A DNA stretch of 64,000 bases from an uncultured Pseudomonadales bacterium (GTDB lineage Bacteria > Pseudomonadota > Gammaproteobacteria > Pseudomonadales > Azotimanducaceae), in the NCBI GenBank assembly GCA_958296025.1, contig OY282430.1:1240001-1304000 (forward strand). The letters run 5' to 3'. This document shows positions 1 to 9,038 of this stretch, piece by piece. Positions within the stretch are counted from its first letter, which is position 1, and every line of letters begins with the position of its first letter. A program made the position numbers and the translations under genes. The notes below the pieces were generated by a model. It made no database searches. It saw only the letters and a program-made list of their open reading frames with translations, and was not told the DNA's origin.

Positions 1-436
1 ACCGCTCCAGCAGAAAGGTGACCGGCCCGTCGTTGATCAAGGCCACCTGCATGTTGGCGCCAAAGCGCCCAGTCTGAACCTCCACGCCCCCGGCCTTGAG
101 GCAGGCGGCGTAGTGCCCATACAACCGCGCCGCCTGCTCGGCAGGCGCGGCGCTGGTGAAGCTGGGCCGCCTGCCCTTGCGCAGATCCCCGGCCAGGGTG
201 AACTGGGAGACCACCAAGACGGCGCCGCCCACCTCCACTAGGGAGCGGTTCATGGGCTTACGCTTGTCCGGGAAAATGCGCAGCCCAAGGGTCTTGTCCG
301 CCAGCCATCGCGCCTCGGCGCCGCCATCGGCGGGAAAGACGCCGACAAAGGCCAGCAACCCAGACCCTATGCTGGCAATCTCCTGGGCATCGACGCACAC
401 CGACGCCTGCGACACCCGTTGTAGAAGAACTCTCAT
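1..436 (-). CDS. dtd: D-aminoacyl-tRNA deacylase, 3' end cut by window edge
   Basis: Cytosolic proofreading enzyme that hydrolyses D-amino acids (and glycine) mischarged on tRNA. The reading frame runs from ATG at 436 to the window edge without a stop and begins MRVLLQRVSQASVCVD, the classic DTD N-terminus. It carries the family motif SQFTL (in VVSQFTLAGDLRKG) and, near the edge, NDGPVTFLLE, which supplies the Gly-Pro motif that screens amino-acid chirality. About 145 codons are visible, so only the last few residues of this roughly 145-150 residue family are missing. It is divergent from the TonB receptor to the right. Identification is by motif and is firm. Confidence 0.95.
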   Translation of the reverse strand, partial: MRVLLQRVSQASVCVDAQEIASIGSGLLAFVGVFPADGGAEARWLADKTLGLRIFPDKRKPMNRSLVEVGGAVLVVSQFTLAGDLRKGRRPSFTSAAPAEQAARLYGHYAACLKAGGVEVQTGRFGANMQVALINDGPVTFLLER

Positions 437-723
437 CCGCCAACCGGAAACTGTAACGGTCGCTCCCTGCGGCCAGATCCCCCGGGGGCTCGTGCCGCGC
501 AAGGACTATAACGCGCTGCGCGACGCCTTGCAGGGCGCTACCCTAAATAACCCCCAACGACCCGCCAAACCCCAGCGCCAGCCCAGACCACAAACACACA
601 CCCTCAAAATCCACCCAGCAAGGCCCATCAGGACACTAGGGACGCGCATGGAAGGTGCCCATCGCCTTCGACACCGCCCCTGTTTCCTGACAAAATGCCG
701 GCTTGACCCGCTCAGAGGCGTCG
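437..723. other. Divergent intergenic region between dtd and the TonB receptor
   Basis: A 287-bp stretch between two divergent genes. I looked for a cobalamin riboswitch, a Fur-type palindrome and a small ORF and saw none that I can defend. The open frames crossing it have no recognisable product. It presumably holds promoters for both flanking genes. Confidence 0.4.
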
Positions 724-2910
724 ATGCGCATCGATCCGTTTCCTTTTTCAGCCCCGGCCCTGCCCATCCGAAGGTTTTCCTGTCGCGTTCCCAACCTGGG
801 GCTGAATGCAGTCCACCAGGCGCTTCGCCGGCGGGGAAGGGGAACGAGCAGGGGAAGGGGCGGAGGAAAGGGCAAGGGAAAGGGCAGGGGAGGGCTCAGC
901 GCCTCTATTGGCGCACTGCTCGGTTGTGCGCTGCTGCTGCCTCAGTTGACTAGGGCGGAAGCGGCCATTGAGGAAGTGGTGGTCACCGGCACCATCACCG
1001 AGCGCTTGGGGGGCGCCGGCAGTTCCAGGGTCATCGATGGGGACGCTCTGGCGGAAATCAGGCCCAACCATTTGCACGAGGCCTTGGTTCGGATTCCGGG
1101 GGTTTGGGTGGTGCGCGGCTCCGGTCAGGAGCATCTCACCGCCATTCGCTCCGCCGTGCTGACCGGCACTGGCGCCTGCGGGGAGTTCCTCTATTTGGAG
1201 GACGGCCTGCCCATTCGCCCCGCCGGGTTCTGCAACGTCAACAACCTTTTCGAGGTCAACGCCGAACAAGCCGCGGCGGTGGAGGTGTGGCGGGGACCTT
1301 CGAGCGCCCTGTTGGGCGGCAACGCCCTGCACGGGGCGGTCAATGTGGTCAGCCCCAGCCCGTGGGGGACGCGGCTTGGCTTGGAGGCGGGCGCCTACGG
1401 CTACACCCAGGCTCGCGCCGAGTTCGGCGCCGACATGGACGGGCACTACTTGGGTCTTAGCCTGAACGGCAGCCGGACCAACGGCTATCGGGATGACACC
1501 GGCTACGGCCAGCAAAAGCTGAACTTGGCCCACGGCGCCGACATCGGCGGCTGGCAGGTGCGCAACACCCTGAACGCCAGCAACCTGAATCAGGAAACCG
1601 GCGGCTATGTGCGCGGCTTTGAAGCCTATGAAGACGGTGCGTTGCGCCGCTCCAACCCCCACCCGGAAGCCTACCGGGACGCTTGGGCACTGCGGGCGGC
1701 CAGCCATTGGCGTCGGGACGCTTGGCGTCTTTCCACCTACCTGCGCCGCTCGCGCATGACCTTTTTGCAGCACTTTTTGCCGGGCCAGCCGACCGAGACC
1801 AACGCGCAAACCAGCGGCGGGGTTTTCCTCAGCCGCACCTTCGCCGCCGGTGCCCTGATCCGGCGTTTGGGCGCCCAGCTGGAGGCCATGCAGGGCCGCC
1901 TGCTCGAGTTGCAGAGACGGCCCACGGTGGGCTCCAGATTCCTGATGGAGACGCGCCCGGCCGGCCGCCACTACGACTACGACGTGAATTCCTTCATGGC
2001 TGCTGGCTTCTACGATCTGAGCTGGTCCTTGGACGGACGCACCCGCATCCTGCACAGCCTCAGGGTGGAGCGGCTGAGCTACGACTACAACAACCGCCAT
2101 CTCACCGGCAATACGAGGGATGACGGCAGCGCCTGCGGCTTTGGCGGCTGCCTGTACACCCGGCCGGCGTCCGGCAAGGACAGCTTTACGGAAGTGGCGG
2201 GGCGCGTAGGCTTGGTGCGGGATTTCGGCGTTGGCGCCGCCTACCTGATGCTGAGTACCGGCTTTCGCCCGCCCCAAGCCACGGAACTCTATCGCCTGCA
2301 GCGTGGCCAGGCCGTGGCGGATTTGAGCAGCGAGCGCCTGTTGTCCGTCGAAGCCGGCTTGAAGGGCGGCGCTTGGTCCCTTGCGGCGTACCGGGAACGC
2401 ACCCGCAACTTCATCTTCCGGGACGCCGCCGGCTACAATGTCAGCGATGGCAAGACCGAATCCCTCGGCGTTGAGTTCGCCGCCGATTGGCGCTTCGGCG
2501 CCCACAGCTTCGGCGTCGCCGCTACCTACGCCGTCCACAAGTACGCCTTCTCCCGGACTGCCGGCGGCGGCGAGATCATCAAGGAAGGCAACATGATGGA
2601 TTCCGCCCCCCGCTGGCTGGGCAGCGCCCGCTGGCGTTTCCAGCCCAGTCCGTCTTGGCACTCGGAACTGGAGGTCAACCAAGTGGGAGAGCACTACGTC
2701 AACGCCGCCAACACCGCCAAGTACGGCGGCCATGTGGTGGTGAACTGGCGCGGCGGCGTCAAGCTCAGCGACCGCCTGAGCCTATTCGCCCGCATCATCA
2801 ACCTGCTGAACGAGCGCTACGCCGACCGCGCCGACTACGCCTTTGGCAGCTACCGCTACTTCCCCGCCATGCCCATCCAAGGCTACGTCGGGGTGGATCT
2901 CAGCTTGTAG
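724..2910 (+). CDS. TonB-dependent outer-membrane receptor
   Basis: Outer-membrane active transporter energised by TonB; the substrate is not evident. After the signal sequence the mature protein opens with the TonB-box-like IEEVVVTG. A plug domain follows, with the usual VEVWRGPSSALLGGNALHGAVNVV segment split between its VEVWRGP and GAVNVV parts, then a long beta-barrel ending in the aromatic-poor C-terminus GYVGVDLSL. Two plug cysteines (GACGEF and GFCNVNN) probably form a disulfide. ATG 724 gives 728 residues; a TTG at 703 is in frame. The N-terminus is odd: about 60 residues with an Arg/Gly/Lys-rich stretch precede the hydrophobic core ASIGALLGCALLLP. It lies just upstream of the ccm genes on the same strand; a functional link, for example to haem or iron, is only inferred. 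Confidence 0.9.
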   Translation: MRIDPFPFSAPALPIRRFSCRVPNLGLNAVHQALRRRGRGTSRGRGGGKGKGKGRGGLSASIGALLGCALLLPQLTRAEAAIEEVVVTGTITERLGGAGSSRVIDGDALAEIRPNHLHEALVRIPGVWVVRGSGQEHLTAIRSAVLTGTGACGEFLYLEDGLPIRPAGFCNVNNLFEVNAEQAAAVEVWRGPSSALLGGNALHGAVNVVSPSPWGTRLGLEAGAYGYTQARAEFGADMDGHYLGLSLNGSRTNGYRDDTGYGQQKLNLAHGADIGGWQVRNTLNASNLNQETGGYVRGFEAYEDGALRRSNPHPEAYRDAWALRAASHWRRDAWRLSTYLRRSRMTFLQHFLPGQPTETNAQTSGGVFLSRTFAAGALIRRLGAQLEAMQGRLLELQRRPTVGSRFLMETRPAGRHYDYDVNSFMAAGFYDLSWSLDGRTRILHSLRVERLSYDYNNRHLTGNTRDDGSACGFGGCLYTRPASGKDSFTEVAGRVGLVRDFGVGAAYLMLSTGFRPPQATELYRLQRGQAVADLSSERLLSVEAGLKGGAWSLAAYRERTRNFIFRDAAGYNVSDGKTESLGVEFAADWRFGAHSFGVAATYAVHKYAFSRTAGGGEIIKEGNMMDSAPRWLGSARWRFQPSPSWHSELEVNQVGEHYVNAANTAKYGGHVVVNWRGGVKLSDRLSLFARIINLLNERYADRADYAFGSYRYFPAMPIQGYVGVDLSL
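836..894 (+). repeat. Purine-rich G/A low-complexity tract inside receptor signal region
   Basis: A run made almost only of G and A, built from repeated GGGGAAGG and GGGAAAGGG-like blocks. In the receptor's frame it encodes an Arg/Gly/Ser then Gly/Lys alternation just before the hydrophobic core of the signal peptide. The four or more G-runs could in principle form a G-quadruplex in the coding strand or mRNA near the start. Confidence 0.6.
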
Positions 2911-2970
2911 CTTGGCAAAGGCGCTTTGTGCCGTTGTGCGTCAAAATGGGCAGCAAATCGTGCGGCGAAC

Positions 2971-3612
2971 ATGTGCTCCGCCTTACTAACTTTCGCTGAA
3001 GTGAGCTGCGCCCGTGGCGGACGGCAGCTGTTTGAGCGTTTCAATTTGACGCTCAAAGCGGGAGACTGCGTGGCGCTGCGTGGCGCAAACGGCAGCGGCA
3101 AGTCCACGTTGCTGCGCGCCGCCGCCGGTTTGTTTGCCGACTTCAACGGTGCCGTTGATGCAGCGTCCTTCCACTACGTTGGCCACAAGCATGGGGTCAG
3201 CGCCTTGCTTTCGCCGAAGGAGAACTTGCTGATGCACGAACGTTTGGCGGGGTCAACTCGTTGGTGGCCGGCCGCCGCCCCAGAGGCCGCTGTTGGCGAC
3301 GCCTTGCCATTTGGCGGCGTTTCGGCAGCGCAAGCCTTGGCACAGGTTGGCCTTGGCGGTGCGCCCGACACCGCCTGCAGCCAGTTATCGGAGGGCCAAC
3401 GGCGGCGAGTGGCCCTGGCTCGCCTTCTGCTTGAACGGCGGCCCCTCTGGTTGCTCGATGAACCCCTGACCGCCTTGGACGCCGATGGCCGCCGCTTGGT
3501 TCAGGAACTGATCACCGCGCATTGCCAAGCCGGGGGCGCCGTGCTTTGCGCCACTCATCAAGCCCTGAGCTGCCCAAGCGCCACCGAGGTGCAGCTGGGC
3601 GGCGGCGCCTAA
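2971..3612 (+). CDS. ccmA: Haem exporter ATP-binding protein CcmA
   Basis: ATPase of the CcmABCD complex, which releases holo-CcmE after haem loading during cytochrome c maturation (System I). Motifs: Walker A GANGSGKST at residues 38-46, ABC signature LSEGQRRRVALAR at about 138, Walker B LWLLDEP at about 158, then a switch histidine in ATHQ. The ATG at 2971 gives 213 residues, matching the compact 200-210 residue family; an upstream TTG at 2926 would add 15 unlikely residues. First gene of the ccm cluster. Unlike its successors it is separated from ccmB, by 153 bp. Confidence 0.95.
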   Translation: MCSALLTFAEVSCARGGRQLFERFNLTLKAGDCVALRGANGSGKSTLLRAAAGLFADFNGAVDAASFHYVGHKHGVSALLSPKENLLMHERLAGSTRWWPAAAPEAAVGDALPFGGVSAAQALAQVGLGGAPDTACSQLSEGQRRRVALARLLLERRPLWLLDEPLTALDADGRRLVQELITAHCQAGGAVLCATHQALSCPSATEVQLGGGA

Positions 3613-3765
3613 GGCGTTGCCAAAGGATGGCCTGGGCAGGGCGATGCAACGCAGCCAGGAGCCCAAAAGACCCGTAGATGATGTGTAGTTATTTGCGGGA
3701 CAGGACACTAGAATCCGGCCACTTATTTCAGTTGCCCACCGTTCAAGCATCCTAGGCAAAACCTC

Positions 3766-4431
3766 ATGTTCGCCGTTCAATTCCGCCGGGAATGGCTCTG
3801 TGTGCTGCGCTCCAAGGACGAGGCTCTCAACCCGCTGGTGTTTCTGTTCTTGGCCGCCAGCCTGTTCGCCATCGGCTTTGGCGGCTCTTCCGACCGGCTG
3901 GGAGAGGCGGCGCCGGCCATCATATGGGTGTTGGTGCTGCTGGCCAATCTGTTATCGTTGGAGGCGCTGTTTCGGCGGGATTTTGAAGACGGCGCCCTGG
4001 AGCAATTCGTGCTTTTCGCGCAGCCGCAGTTCGCCGCGGTGCTGGGCAAGGTGGCCGTGCAGTGGTGCGCTTGTGGCTTGGCGATGACCTTGCTTGCGCC
4101 CTTGCTGGCGCTGATGCTGAACCTATCCGCTGCCGCCCTGCCCACCCTCCTGCTGGGGCTGTTGCTGGGCACGCCGGCCTTGAGCCTGATCGGCGCCGTC
4201 GGCGCCGCCCTGACCGTGGGGCTTGGCGGCGGCGGCGTTTTGTTGGCCCTGCTGTTGGCGCCCTTGCATTTGCCGGTGCTGGTGTTCGGCGTCAGCGCCA
4301 CCTTGGACGGCGGCGCCGGGCTGGCCGCCACGGCGCAGCTCTACTGGTTGGCGGGGATCAGTGTCCTAGCCCTGACGCTAACGCCTTTCGCCACCGCAGC
4401 GGCCTTGCGCATCAGCGTGGAGCGATCTTGA
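3766..4431 (+). CDS. ccmB: Haem exporter permease CcmB
   Basis: Inner-membrane permease partner of CcmA. The 221-residue protein has the CcmB pattern of about six hydrophobic helices and the conserved N-terminal segment [20 protein letters not shown] followed by [13 protein letters not shown]. Length is typical for the family. A 153-bp gap separates it from ccmA, and only 10 bp separate it from ccmC, so the tight part of the operon begins here. A possible -10 (TAGAAT, 3709-3714) lies in the gap but has no convincing -35. Confidence 0.95.
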   Translation: MFAVQFRREWLCVLRSKDEALNPLVFLFLAASLFAIGFGGSSDRLGEAAPAIIWVLVLLANLLSLEALFRRDFEDGALEQFVLFAQPQFAAVLGKVAVQWCACGLAMTLLAPLLALMLNLSAAALPTLLLGLLLGTPALSLIGAVGAALTVGLGGGGVLLALLLAPLHLPVLVFGVSATLDGGAGLAATAQLYWLAGISVLALTLTPFATAAALRISVERS

Positions 4432-4441
4432 GGCTTATGGC

Positions 4442-5263
4442 ATGAACTTTAAGGCGTGGTGGCATCGGCTGGGATCGCCCAAGTGGTTCTACCGGGTCAG
4501 CGGGCCTTGGCAGTCCCTGTTTCTTTCCCTCGCCTTGGCGCTGCTCGCCATCGGCACGGTTTGGGGGCTGGCCTTCGCGCCGCCGGACTATCAACAGGGC
4601 AACAGTTTCCGCATCATCTATGTGCATGTGCCGGCGGCCATGTTGGCCCAGTCGGTTTATCTGCTGCTCGGCGTGGCCGGGGCGCTGCTGCTGGTGTGGC
4701 GGATGAAGCTGGCCGGGCTGGTTTTGGAGACTCTGGTTCCCTTCGGCATGGGGGCCACGGCGCTGGCGCTGTTCAGCGGCGCAATCTGGGGCAAGCCCAC
4801 ATGGGGCGCTTGGTGGGTGTTTGACGGGCGCACCACCGCCACCTTGGTGCTGCTCTTTCTGTACTTCGGCTTGCATGCCCTGCGTCGCGCCATCCCGGAC
4901 CCAGCCGCCGCCAGCCGCGCTTGCGCCCTGCTGGCCATTGTCGGCGTCATCAACATTCCGATCATCAAGTATTCGGTACATTGGTGGACCACCCTGCACC
5001 AAGGCGCCACCTTCAAGCTGACCACCGCCCCGGCCATGCCGGCGGCGATGTGGGCGCCCCTGCTGGTCAACGTGCTGGGCGCCTACTGCCTGCTGGCCGC
5101 CAATCTGGTCGCCAAGCTGCGCAACGCCATCCTGCGCCGGGAGCGCTCCAGCCGATGGGTGCGCGATCTGATGGACGGCAGCCAGCCGAGCATCGGTCCC
5201 GCCCCAAGCCCCAACCGGCCGAGCGCCGCGCCGAGCCACAGCCAGCGGAGCGCCGCCCCTTGA
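4442..5263 (+). CDS. ccmC: Haem-handling membrane protein CcmC
   Basis: Integral membrane protein that displays haem at the periplasmic face and delivers it to CcmE. It carries the tryptophan-rich WWD signature [15 protein letters not shown] between transmembrane segments, flanked by histidines that ligate haem (YVHVPAA before, [12 protein letters not shown] after). At 273 residues it is slightly longer than usual because of a Ser/Pro/Ala-rich hydrophilic C-terminal tail. Its TGA stop overlaps the ATG of ccmD by one base, indicating translational coupling. Confidence 0.96.
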   Translation: MNFKAWWHRLGSPKWFYRVSGPWQSLFLSLALALLAIGTVWGLAFAPPDYQQGNSFRIIYVHVPAAMLAQSVYLLLGVAGALLLVWRMKLAGLVLETLVPFGMGATALALFSGAIWGKPTWGAWWVFDGRTTATLVLLFLYFGLHALRRAIPDPAAASRACALLAIVGVINIPIIKYSVHWWTTLHQGATFKLTTAPAMPAAMWAPLLVNVLGAYCLLAANLVAKLRNAILRRERSSRWVRDLMDGSQPSIGPAPSPNRPSAAPSHSQRSAAP

Positions 5264-5445
5264 TGTTCGACGACTGGCAAGCCTTCATCGCCATGGGCGG
5301 CCATGGCCTCTACGTCTGGCTGGCCTACGGCGCCGCCTTGGCCCTGCTCATCCTCCACTTGGTGCGGCTTAGAGCGGACTGGCGCAAAACCCTGCGGCTG
5401 CTGCGCTCGAAAAGGGATCAGGACCATGCCTCCCAAGCGCCGTAA
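5263..5445 (+). CDS. ccmD: Haem exporter small subunit CcmD
   Basis: A 60-residue single-span protein that stabilises CcmABC-CcmE and helps release haem-loaded CcmE. It starts [20 protein letters not shown], matching the family signature in which FxAMGGxGxYVW precedes the membrane helix, then a basic cytoplasmic end. The ATG overlaps the ccmC stop and the gene runs 20 bp into ccmE, so coupling is tight on both sides. Identification rests on the motif, size and position together. Confidence 0.93.
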   Translation: MFDDWQAFIAMGGHGLYVWLAYGAALALLILHLVRLRADWRKTLRLLRSKRDQDHASQAP

Positions 5446-5884
5446 CCGCTTGCTGGCCGTGGCCTTCGTGTTGGTCGGCGCCGCCGCCGCGGTCTGGCTG
5501 CTGCTGCTCGCCGCCAACGAAAGCCTCAACCTCTTCTATCCACCGCACAAGGTGGTCAACGGCGATGCGCCTGTGGGGGTCGGCATCCGCGCCGGCGGCA
5601 TGGTTCTGGAGGGCAGCGTCCAACGGGCGCCGGAGACCCTGCAGGTGGCCTTCACCCTGACCGACCGTCAGGGGGCGGACTTCCAAGTGCTCTACGACGG
5701 CATCCTTCCGGACCTGTTTCGCGAGGGCCAAGGCATCCTGGTGCGCGGCCAACTGGACGCCAGCCGTGTCTTCCAAGCGGAGGAAGTGCTGGCCAAACAC
5801 GACGAAAACTACATGCCGCCGGAGCTGATGTCCTTGCCGACGAACGGGGGAAGTGGCTTGGCTTCGCCAGCTGAGCCACATTGA
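5426..5884 (+). CDS. ccmE: Periplasmic haem chaperone CcmE
   Basis: Membrane-anchored haem chaperone that binds haem covalently through a histidine and passes it to the CcmF/H ligase. An N-terminal anchor ([21 protein letters not shown]) is followed by an OB-fold beta-barrel and the signature [12 protein letters not shown]; the haem-binding histidine is residue 125. ATG 5426 gives 152 residues, typical. A longer frame starting at 5303 exists but would run through ccmD and lacks similarity. The 3' end precedes ccmF by 19 bp. Confidence 0.96.
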   Translation: MPPKRRNRLLAVAFVLVGAAAAVWLLLLAANESLNLFYPPHKVVNGDAPVGVGIRAGGMVLEGSVQRAPETLQVAFTLTDRQGADFQVLYDGILPDLFREGQGILVRGQLDASRVFQAEEVLAKHDENYMPPELMSLPTNGGSGLASPAEPH

Positions 5885-5903
5885 TGCTGCGGGCACCATC
5901 GCC

Positions 5904-7883
5904 ATGATCCCCGAACTCGGCCATTTGGCAGTGATTTTGGCGTTGGCCTTAAGCGGGGCTGGGGCGGCCTTGGGCTTGGTTGGGGCTGGGCTGGGGCGGT
6001 CGGCCTGGATGCGGGCGGCGGCTTCGGCGGTCTGGGGCCAGTTGCTGTTTATGGCGCTGGGGTTTGCGGCGCTGGTTTACGCCTTCCTAGTGGATGACTT
6101 TTCCGTGGCCTATGTGGCGCAGAACTCCAACAGCCTGCTGCCTTGGCAATACAAGATCAGCGCCGTTTGGGGCGCCCATGAGGGTTCGCTGCTGCTGTGG
6201 ACGCTGATCATGGGCCTGTGGATGGCTGCGGTGGCGGCTTGCTCGGGGCGGTTGCCGCTGGGTTTTCTCGCCCGCTCCCTTGGCGTTCTGTGCCTGCTGA
6301 ACGGCGGCTTCTTGAGTTTTCTGCTGCTGACCAGCAACCCGTTCGAGCGGCTGCTGCCGCTGCCGCCGGCGGACGGCGCCGACCTCAATCCGCTCTTGCA
6401 GGATTTTGGCTTGATCGTCCATCCGCCGATGCTCTACGCCGGCTATGTGGGCCTTGCCGTACCCTTCGCCTTCGCCGTTGCCGCGTTGCTGTCCAGGCAG
6501 CTGGACAGCGCTTGGGCGCGTTGGTCGCGGCCTTGGACCAACGTGGCTTGGGCCTTCCTCACCTTGGGCATCGCCTTGGGCAGCTGGTGGGCCTACTATG
6601 AGCTGGGTTGGGGCGGTTGGTGGTTTTGGGATCCGGTGGAGAACGCCTCGTTCATGCCTTGGCTGGCGGCCACCGCCCTGCTGCACTCCCTGGCAGCCAG
6701 CGAGAAACGGGGCGCCTTCAAGAGTTGGACCCTGCTGCTGGCTCTGACCGCCTTCTCCTTGAGCCTGCTCGGCGCCTTCATCGTGCGCTCCGGGGTGCTC
6801 ACCTCCGTGCATGCCTTCGCCGTGGATCCGACCCGGGGGCTGTTCATCCTGGCCTTTCTGGCCTTGGTGGTGGGCGGCGCATTGGCGCTGTTCGGGGTGC
6901 GCGGCGGCGCCGCTTGGTCGGCGGTGCGCCACGGGTTGTTCAGCCGTGAGACCTTTTTGCTGCTGAACAATTTGCTGCTGGTGGTGGCCCTGGCGGTCGT
7001 GCTGCTCGGCACCCTCTATCCCCTCGCCTATGAAGCGGCCACTGGCGGCGACAAGATCAGCATCGGCCCGCCGTGGTTCAACCGCTTCTTCACGCCCCTG
7101 ATGCTGGTGGCGGCGGCGGCCCTTGGCGTTGGCCCCTTTGTGGGCTGGAAGCGCTCCAACCTGCGGCGGCTGGGCCGCCGCCTGCTGGCTTGCTTTGCCG
7201 TCAGTGCCGGCCTGGCCCTGCTGGTGGGGCTGCTGCTTGGCGAATCCCTTTCCTTGGGCGGCGCCGGGGCGCTGCTGTTGGGGCTTTGGATCGTCGCCAC
7301 TCAAGGGGCGGACCTGCTGCGTCGCCGGCGGCTCGGCGGGGCTTCCACGCCCTTGGCTTATTGGGGCATGTCCTTGGCGCACTTGGGCTTCGCCGTCAGC
7401 CTGTTGGGAGTGGCCCTGACCCATGAACTGTCCGTGGAGAAGGACGTGCGGCTTGCGCCGGGAGAGACGTTCGTCCAAGCCGGGGTGTCGTTTCGCTTCG
7501 AGGGCGTGGTGGAGGCGTCTGGTCCCAACTATCGGGCGCAGCGGGGCCTGTTTGAGGTGGACGACGGCGGGCGGCACCTGCAACTGGCCCCGGAGAAGCG
7601 CCGTTACTTGGCCGGCGGCTCGGTGATGACCGAGGCGGCCATAGACCCTGGCCTGTTCAAGGACATCTACGTCTCCTTAGGCGAATCTCTGGACGGCGGC
7701 GATTGGGCGGTGCGCATCCACATCAAGCCCTTCGTGCGCTGGATATGGCTCGGTGCCCTGCTGATGGCCTTCGGCGGCACCTTGGCGGTGGCGGACCGCC
7801 GTTACCGACGCTTGGCGCTGCGCTTCGCCCCTGGCCGGCGGGGGTTGGCCGGCCGGCCGGCCGGGGCGGGGACGGCGGCCTGA
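5904..7883 (+). CDS. ccmF: Cytochrome c haem ligase subunit CcmF
   Basis: Large multi-pass membrane protein that attaches haem to apocytochrome c. It has the WWD domain motif [19 protein letters not shown] and many hydrophobic helices, with nearby histidines ([16 protein letters not shown]) expected to ligate haem. ATG 5904 gives 659 residues, the usual length. An in-frame ATG 17 codons upstream lies inside ccmE and is less likely. The TGA stop shares a base with the ATG of ccmG. Confidence 0.97.
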   Translation: MIPELGHLAVILALALSGAGAALGLVGAGLGRSAWMRAAASAVWGQLLFMALGFAALVYAFLVDDFSVAYVAQNSNSLLPWQYKISAVWGAHEGSLLLWTLIMGLWMAAVAACSGRLPLGFLARSLGVLCLLNGGFLSFLLLTSNPFERLLPLPPADGADLNPLLQDFGLIVHPPMLYAGYVGLAVPFAFAVAALLSRQLDSAWARWSRPWTNVAWAFLTLGIALGSWWAYYELGWGGWWFWDPVENASFMPWLAATALLHSLAASEKRGAFKSWTLLLALTAFSLSLLGAFIVRSGVLTSVHAFAVDPTRGLFILAFLALVVGGALALFGVRGGAAWSAVRHGLFSRETFLLLNNLLLVVALAVVLLGTLYPLAYEAATGGDKISIGPPWFNRFFTPLMLVAAAALGVGPFVGWKRSNLRRLGRRLLACFAVSAGLALLVGLLLGESLSLGGAGALLLGLWIVATQGADLLRRRRLGGASTPLAYWGMSLAHLGFAVSLLGVALTHELSVEKDVRLAPGETFVQAGVSFRFEGVVEASGPNYRAQRGLFEVDDGGRHLQLAPEKRRYLAGGSVMTEAAIDPGLFKDIYVSLGESLDGGDWAVRIHIKPFVRWIWLGALLMAFGGTLAVADRRYRRLALRFAPGRRGLAGRPAGAGTAA

Positions 7884-8497
7884 TGCGCCCGGCCCTGTTT
7901 GCGCCCTTGGCCCTATTCGCCGTCGTGCTGGCGATTGGCTATATCGGCTTTCAGTTGGAGGATCCGCAGCGGCTGCCCTCCGCCCTGCTCGGCAAGCCTT
8001 TCCCAGCCTTCGCCGCGCCGCGGCTGGACGGGGGCAGCGGCGCACTGGTGCGCCGCGAGGATCTGCTCGGCAGCCCTGTGCTGGTCAACGTCTGGGCCAC
8101 CTGGTGCCCTACCTGCAGGGCGGAGCATGATGAACTGCTGCGCATCCACGCCGCCGCGCCGACGCTGCGCATCATCGGCGTCAACTACAAGGATGATGCA
8201 GCCAAGGCGCGGCGTTGGCTGCGCGCCTACGGCGACCCTTACGAATTCAACCTGGTGGACTTGGACGGCGCCCTCGGCGTCGAGTTGGGCGTTTACGGCG
8301 CACCGGAAACCTTCCTGCTGAACCCGGAGGGGGAGGTGGTCTTCAAGCAGGTGGGCGCCGTCACCAGCGATATCTGGCGACAGGAATTGGCGCCGCGGCT
8401 GGCGGCGATGGGCATGCGGGTTGACGATGGGGCGGAACTGCCGGAGGTTGGCGCTGCGCCGCCTTCGGCGGCACTGGAGGCGGATGTTCCGGCATGA
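7883..8497 (+). CDS. ccmG: Periplasmic thiol:disulfide reductase CcmG/DsbE
   Basis: Membrane-tethered thioredoxin-like protein that keeps the CXXCH cysteines of apocytochrome c reduced. A single N-terminal helix ([20 protein letters not shown]) is followed by a thioredoxin fold with the active site [12 protein letters not shown] (cysteines at about residues 75 and 78) and the cis-proline region GAPETFLL. It has 204 residues; the roughly 30-residue Ala/Glu-rich tail is longer than in E. coli CcmG. Coupled to ccmF by the overlapping stop/start. Confidence 0.96.
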   Translation: MRPALFAPLALFAVVLAIGYIGFQLEDPQRLPSALLGKPFPAFAAPRLDGGSGALVRREDLLGSPVLVNVWATWCPTCRAEHDELLRIHAAAPTLRIIGVNYKDDAAKARRWLRAYGDPYEFNLVDLDGALGVELGVYGAPETFLLNPEGEVVFKQVGAVTSDIWRQELAPRLAAMGMRVDDGAELPEVGAAPPSAALEADVPA

Positions 8498-8537
8498 ACC
8501 TTTCCCCGTGCGCATCGGTGCCGGGAATTTGCGCGCC

Positions 8538-9038
8538 ATGAAACTGCGGCGTCGGCCTCCTTTGCGGTCGCAGCCGTCCGGCGCATTCCGCGGCTGGCTG
8601 GTCGGTTTGTGCCTGCTCTGTGGCGCCGCTTCGGCCTTGGCCGCCAGCCCAGTGGATGTCTATGACTTTCCAGACTCCGAAGTGGAAGCCCGCTACCGGG
8701 CGCTGGTGGCCGAGTTTCGCTGTCCCAAGTGCTTGAACACCAACTTGGCCGGCAGCGATGCGCCCATCGCCAAGGACTTGCGGGCGGCGGTGCATCGCCT
8801 GATCGTTGAGGAAGGGCGTTCCGATCAGGAAGTGCGTGACTACCTGCAGGCCCGCTACGGGGACTTCGTGCTCTATGATCCGCCGTTCAAGGCGGCGACC
8901 TTGGCGCTATGGCTGGGCCCCCTCATCTTCGTCGGCATCGGCCTTGGCCTGCTCGCTGGGCGTTGGCGGCGGCGGCAGCCTGCGCACCTCAGCGACGCCG
9001 ACCGGGCGCGGCTGCAACGCCTCCTAGACGAAGCCTGA
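8538..9038 (+). CDS. ccmH: Cytochrome c maturation thiol protein CcmH (CycL type)
   Basis: Periplasmic membrane-anchored oxidoreductase that works with CcmG and CcmF on apocytochrome thiols. The redox motif is FRCPKCLNTNLAGSDAPIA (RCPKC in place of the frequent RCPQC), followed by a C-terminal anchor (LALWLGPLIFVGIGLGLLAG). I chose ATG 8538 because a signal sequence (GWLVGLCLLCGAASALA) follows directly, giving 166 residues. An in-frame ATG at 8484, overlapping the end of ccmG, would add 18 residues and is possible by coupling. Only the short N-terminal half of the fused E. coli CcmH is present; the TPR part is the next gene. Confidence 0.94.
   Translation: MKLRRRPPLRSQPSGAFRGWLVGLCLLCGAASALAASPVDVYDFPDSEVEARYRALVAEFRCPKCLNTNLAGSDAPIAKDLRAAVHRLIVEEGRSDQEVRDYLQARYGDFVLYDPPFKAATLALWLGPLIFVGIGLGLLAGRWRRRQPAHLSDADRARLQRLLDEA

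Noticed and set aside
748-2733. A 661-codon open frame on the minus strand opposite the first TonB receptor
   Set aside because: It is a codon-bias shadow in GC-rich DNA: no recognisable domain, His/Gln/Gly/Ala-rich composition, and the plus strand encodes a clear receptor.
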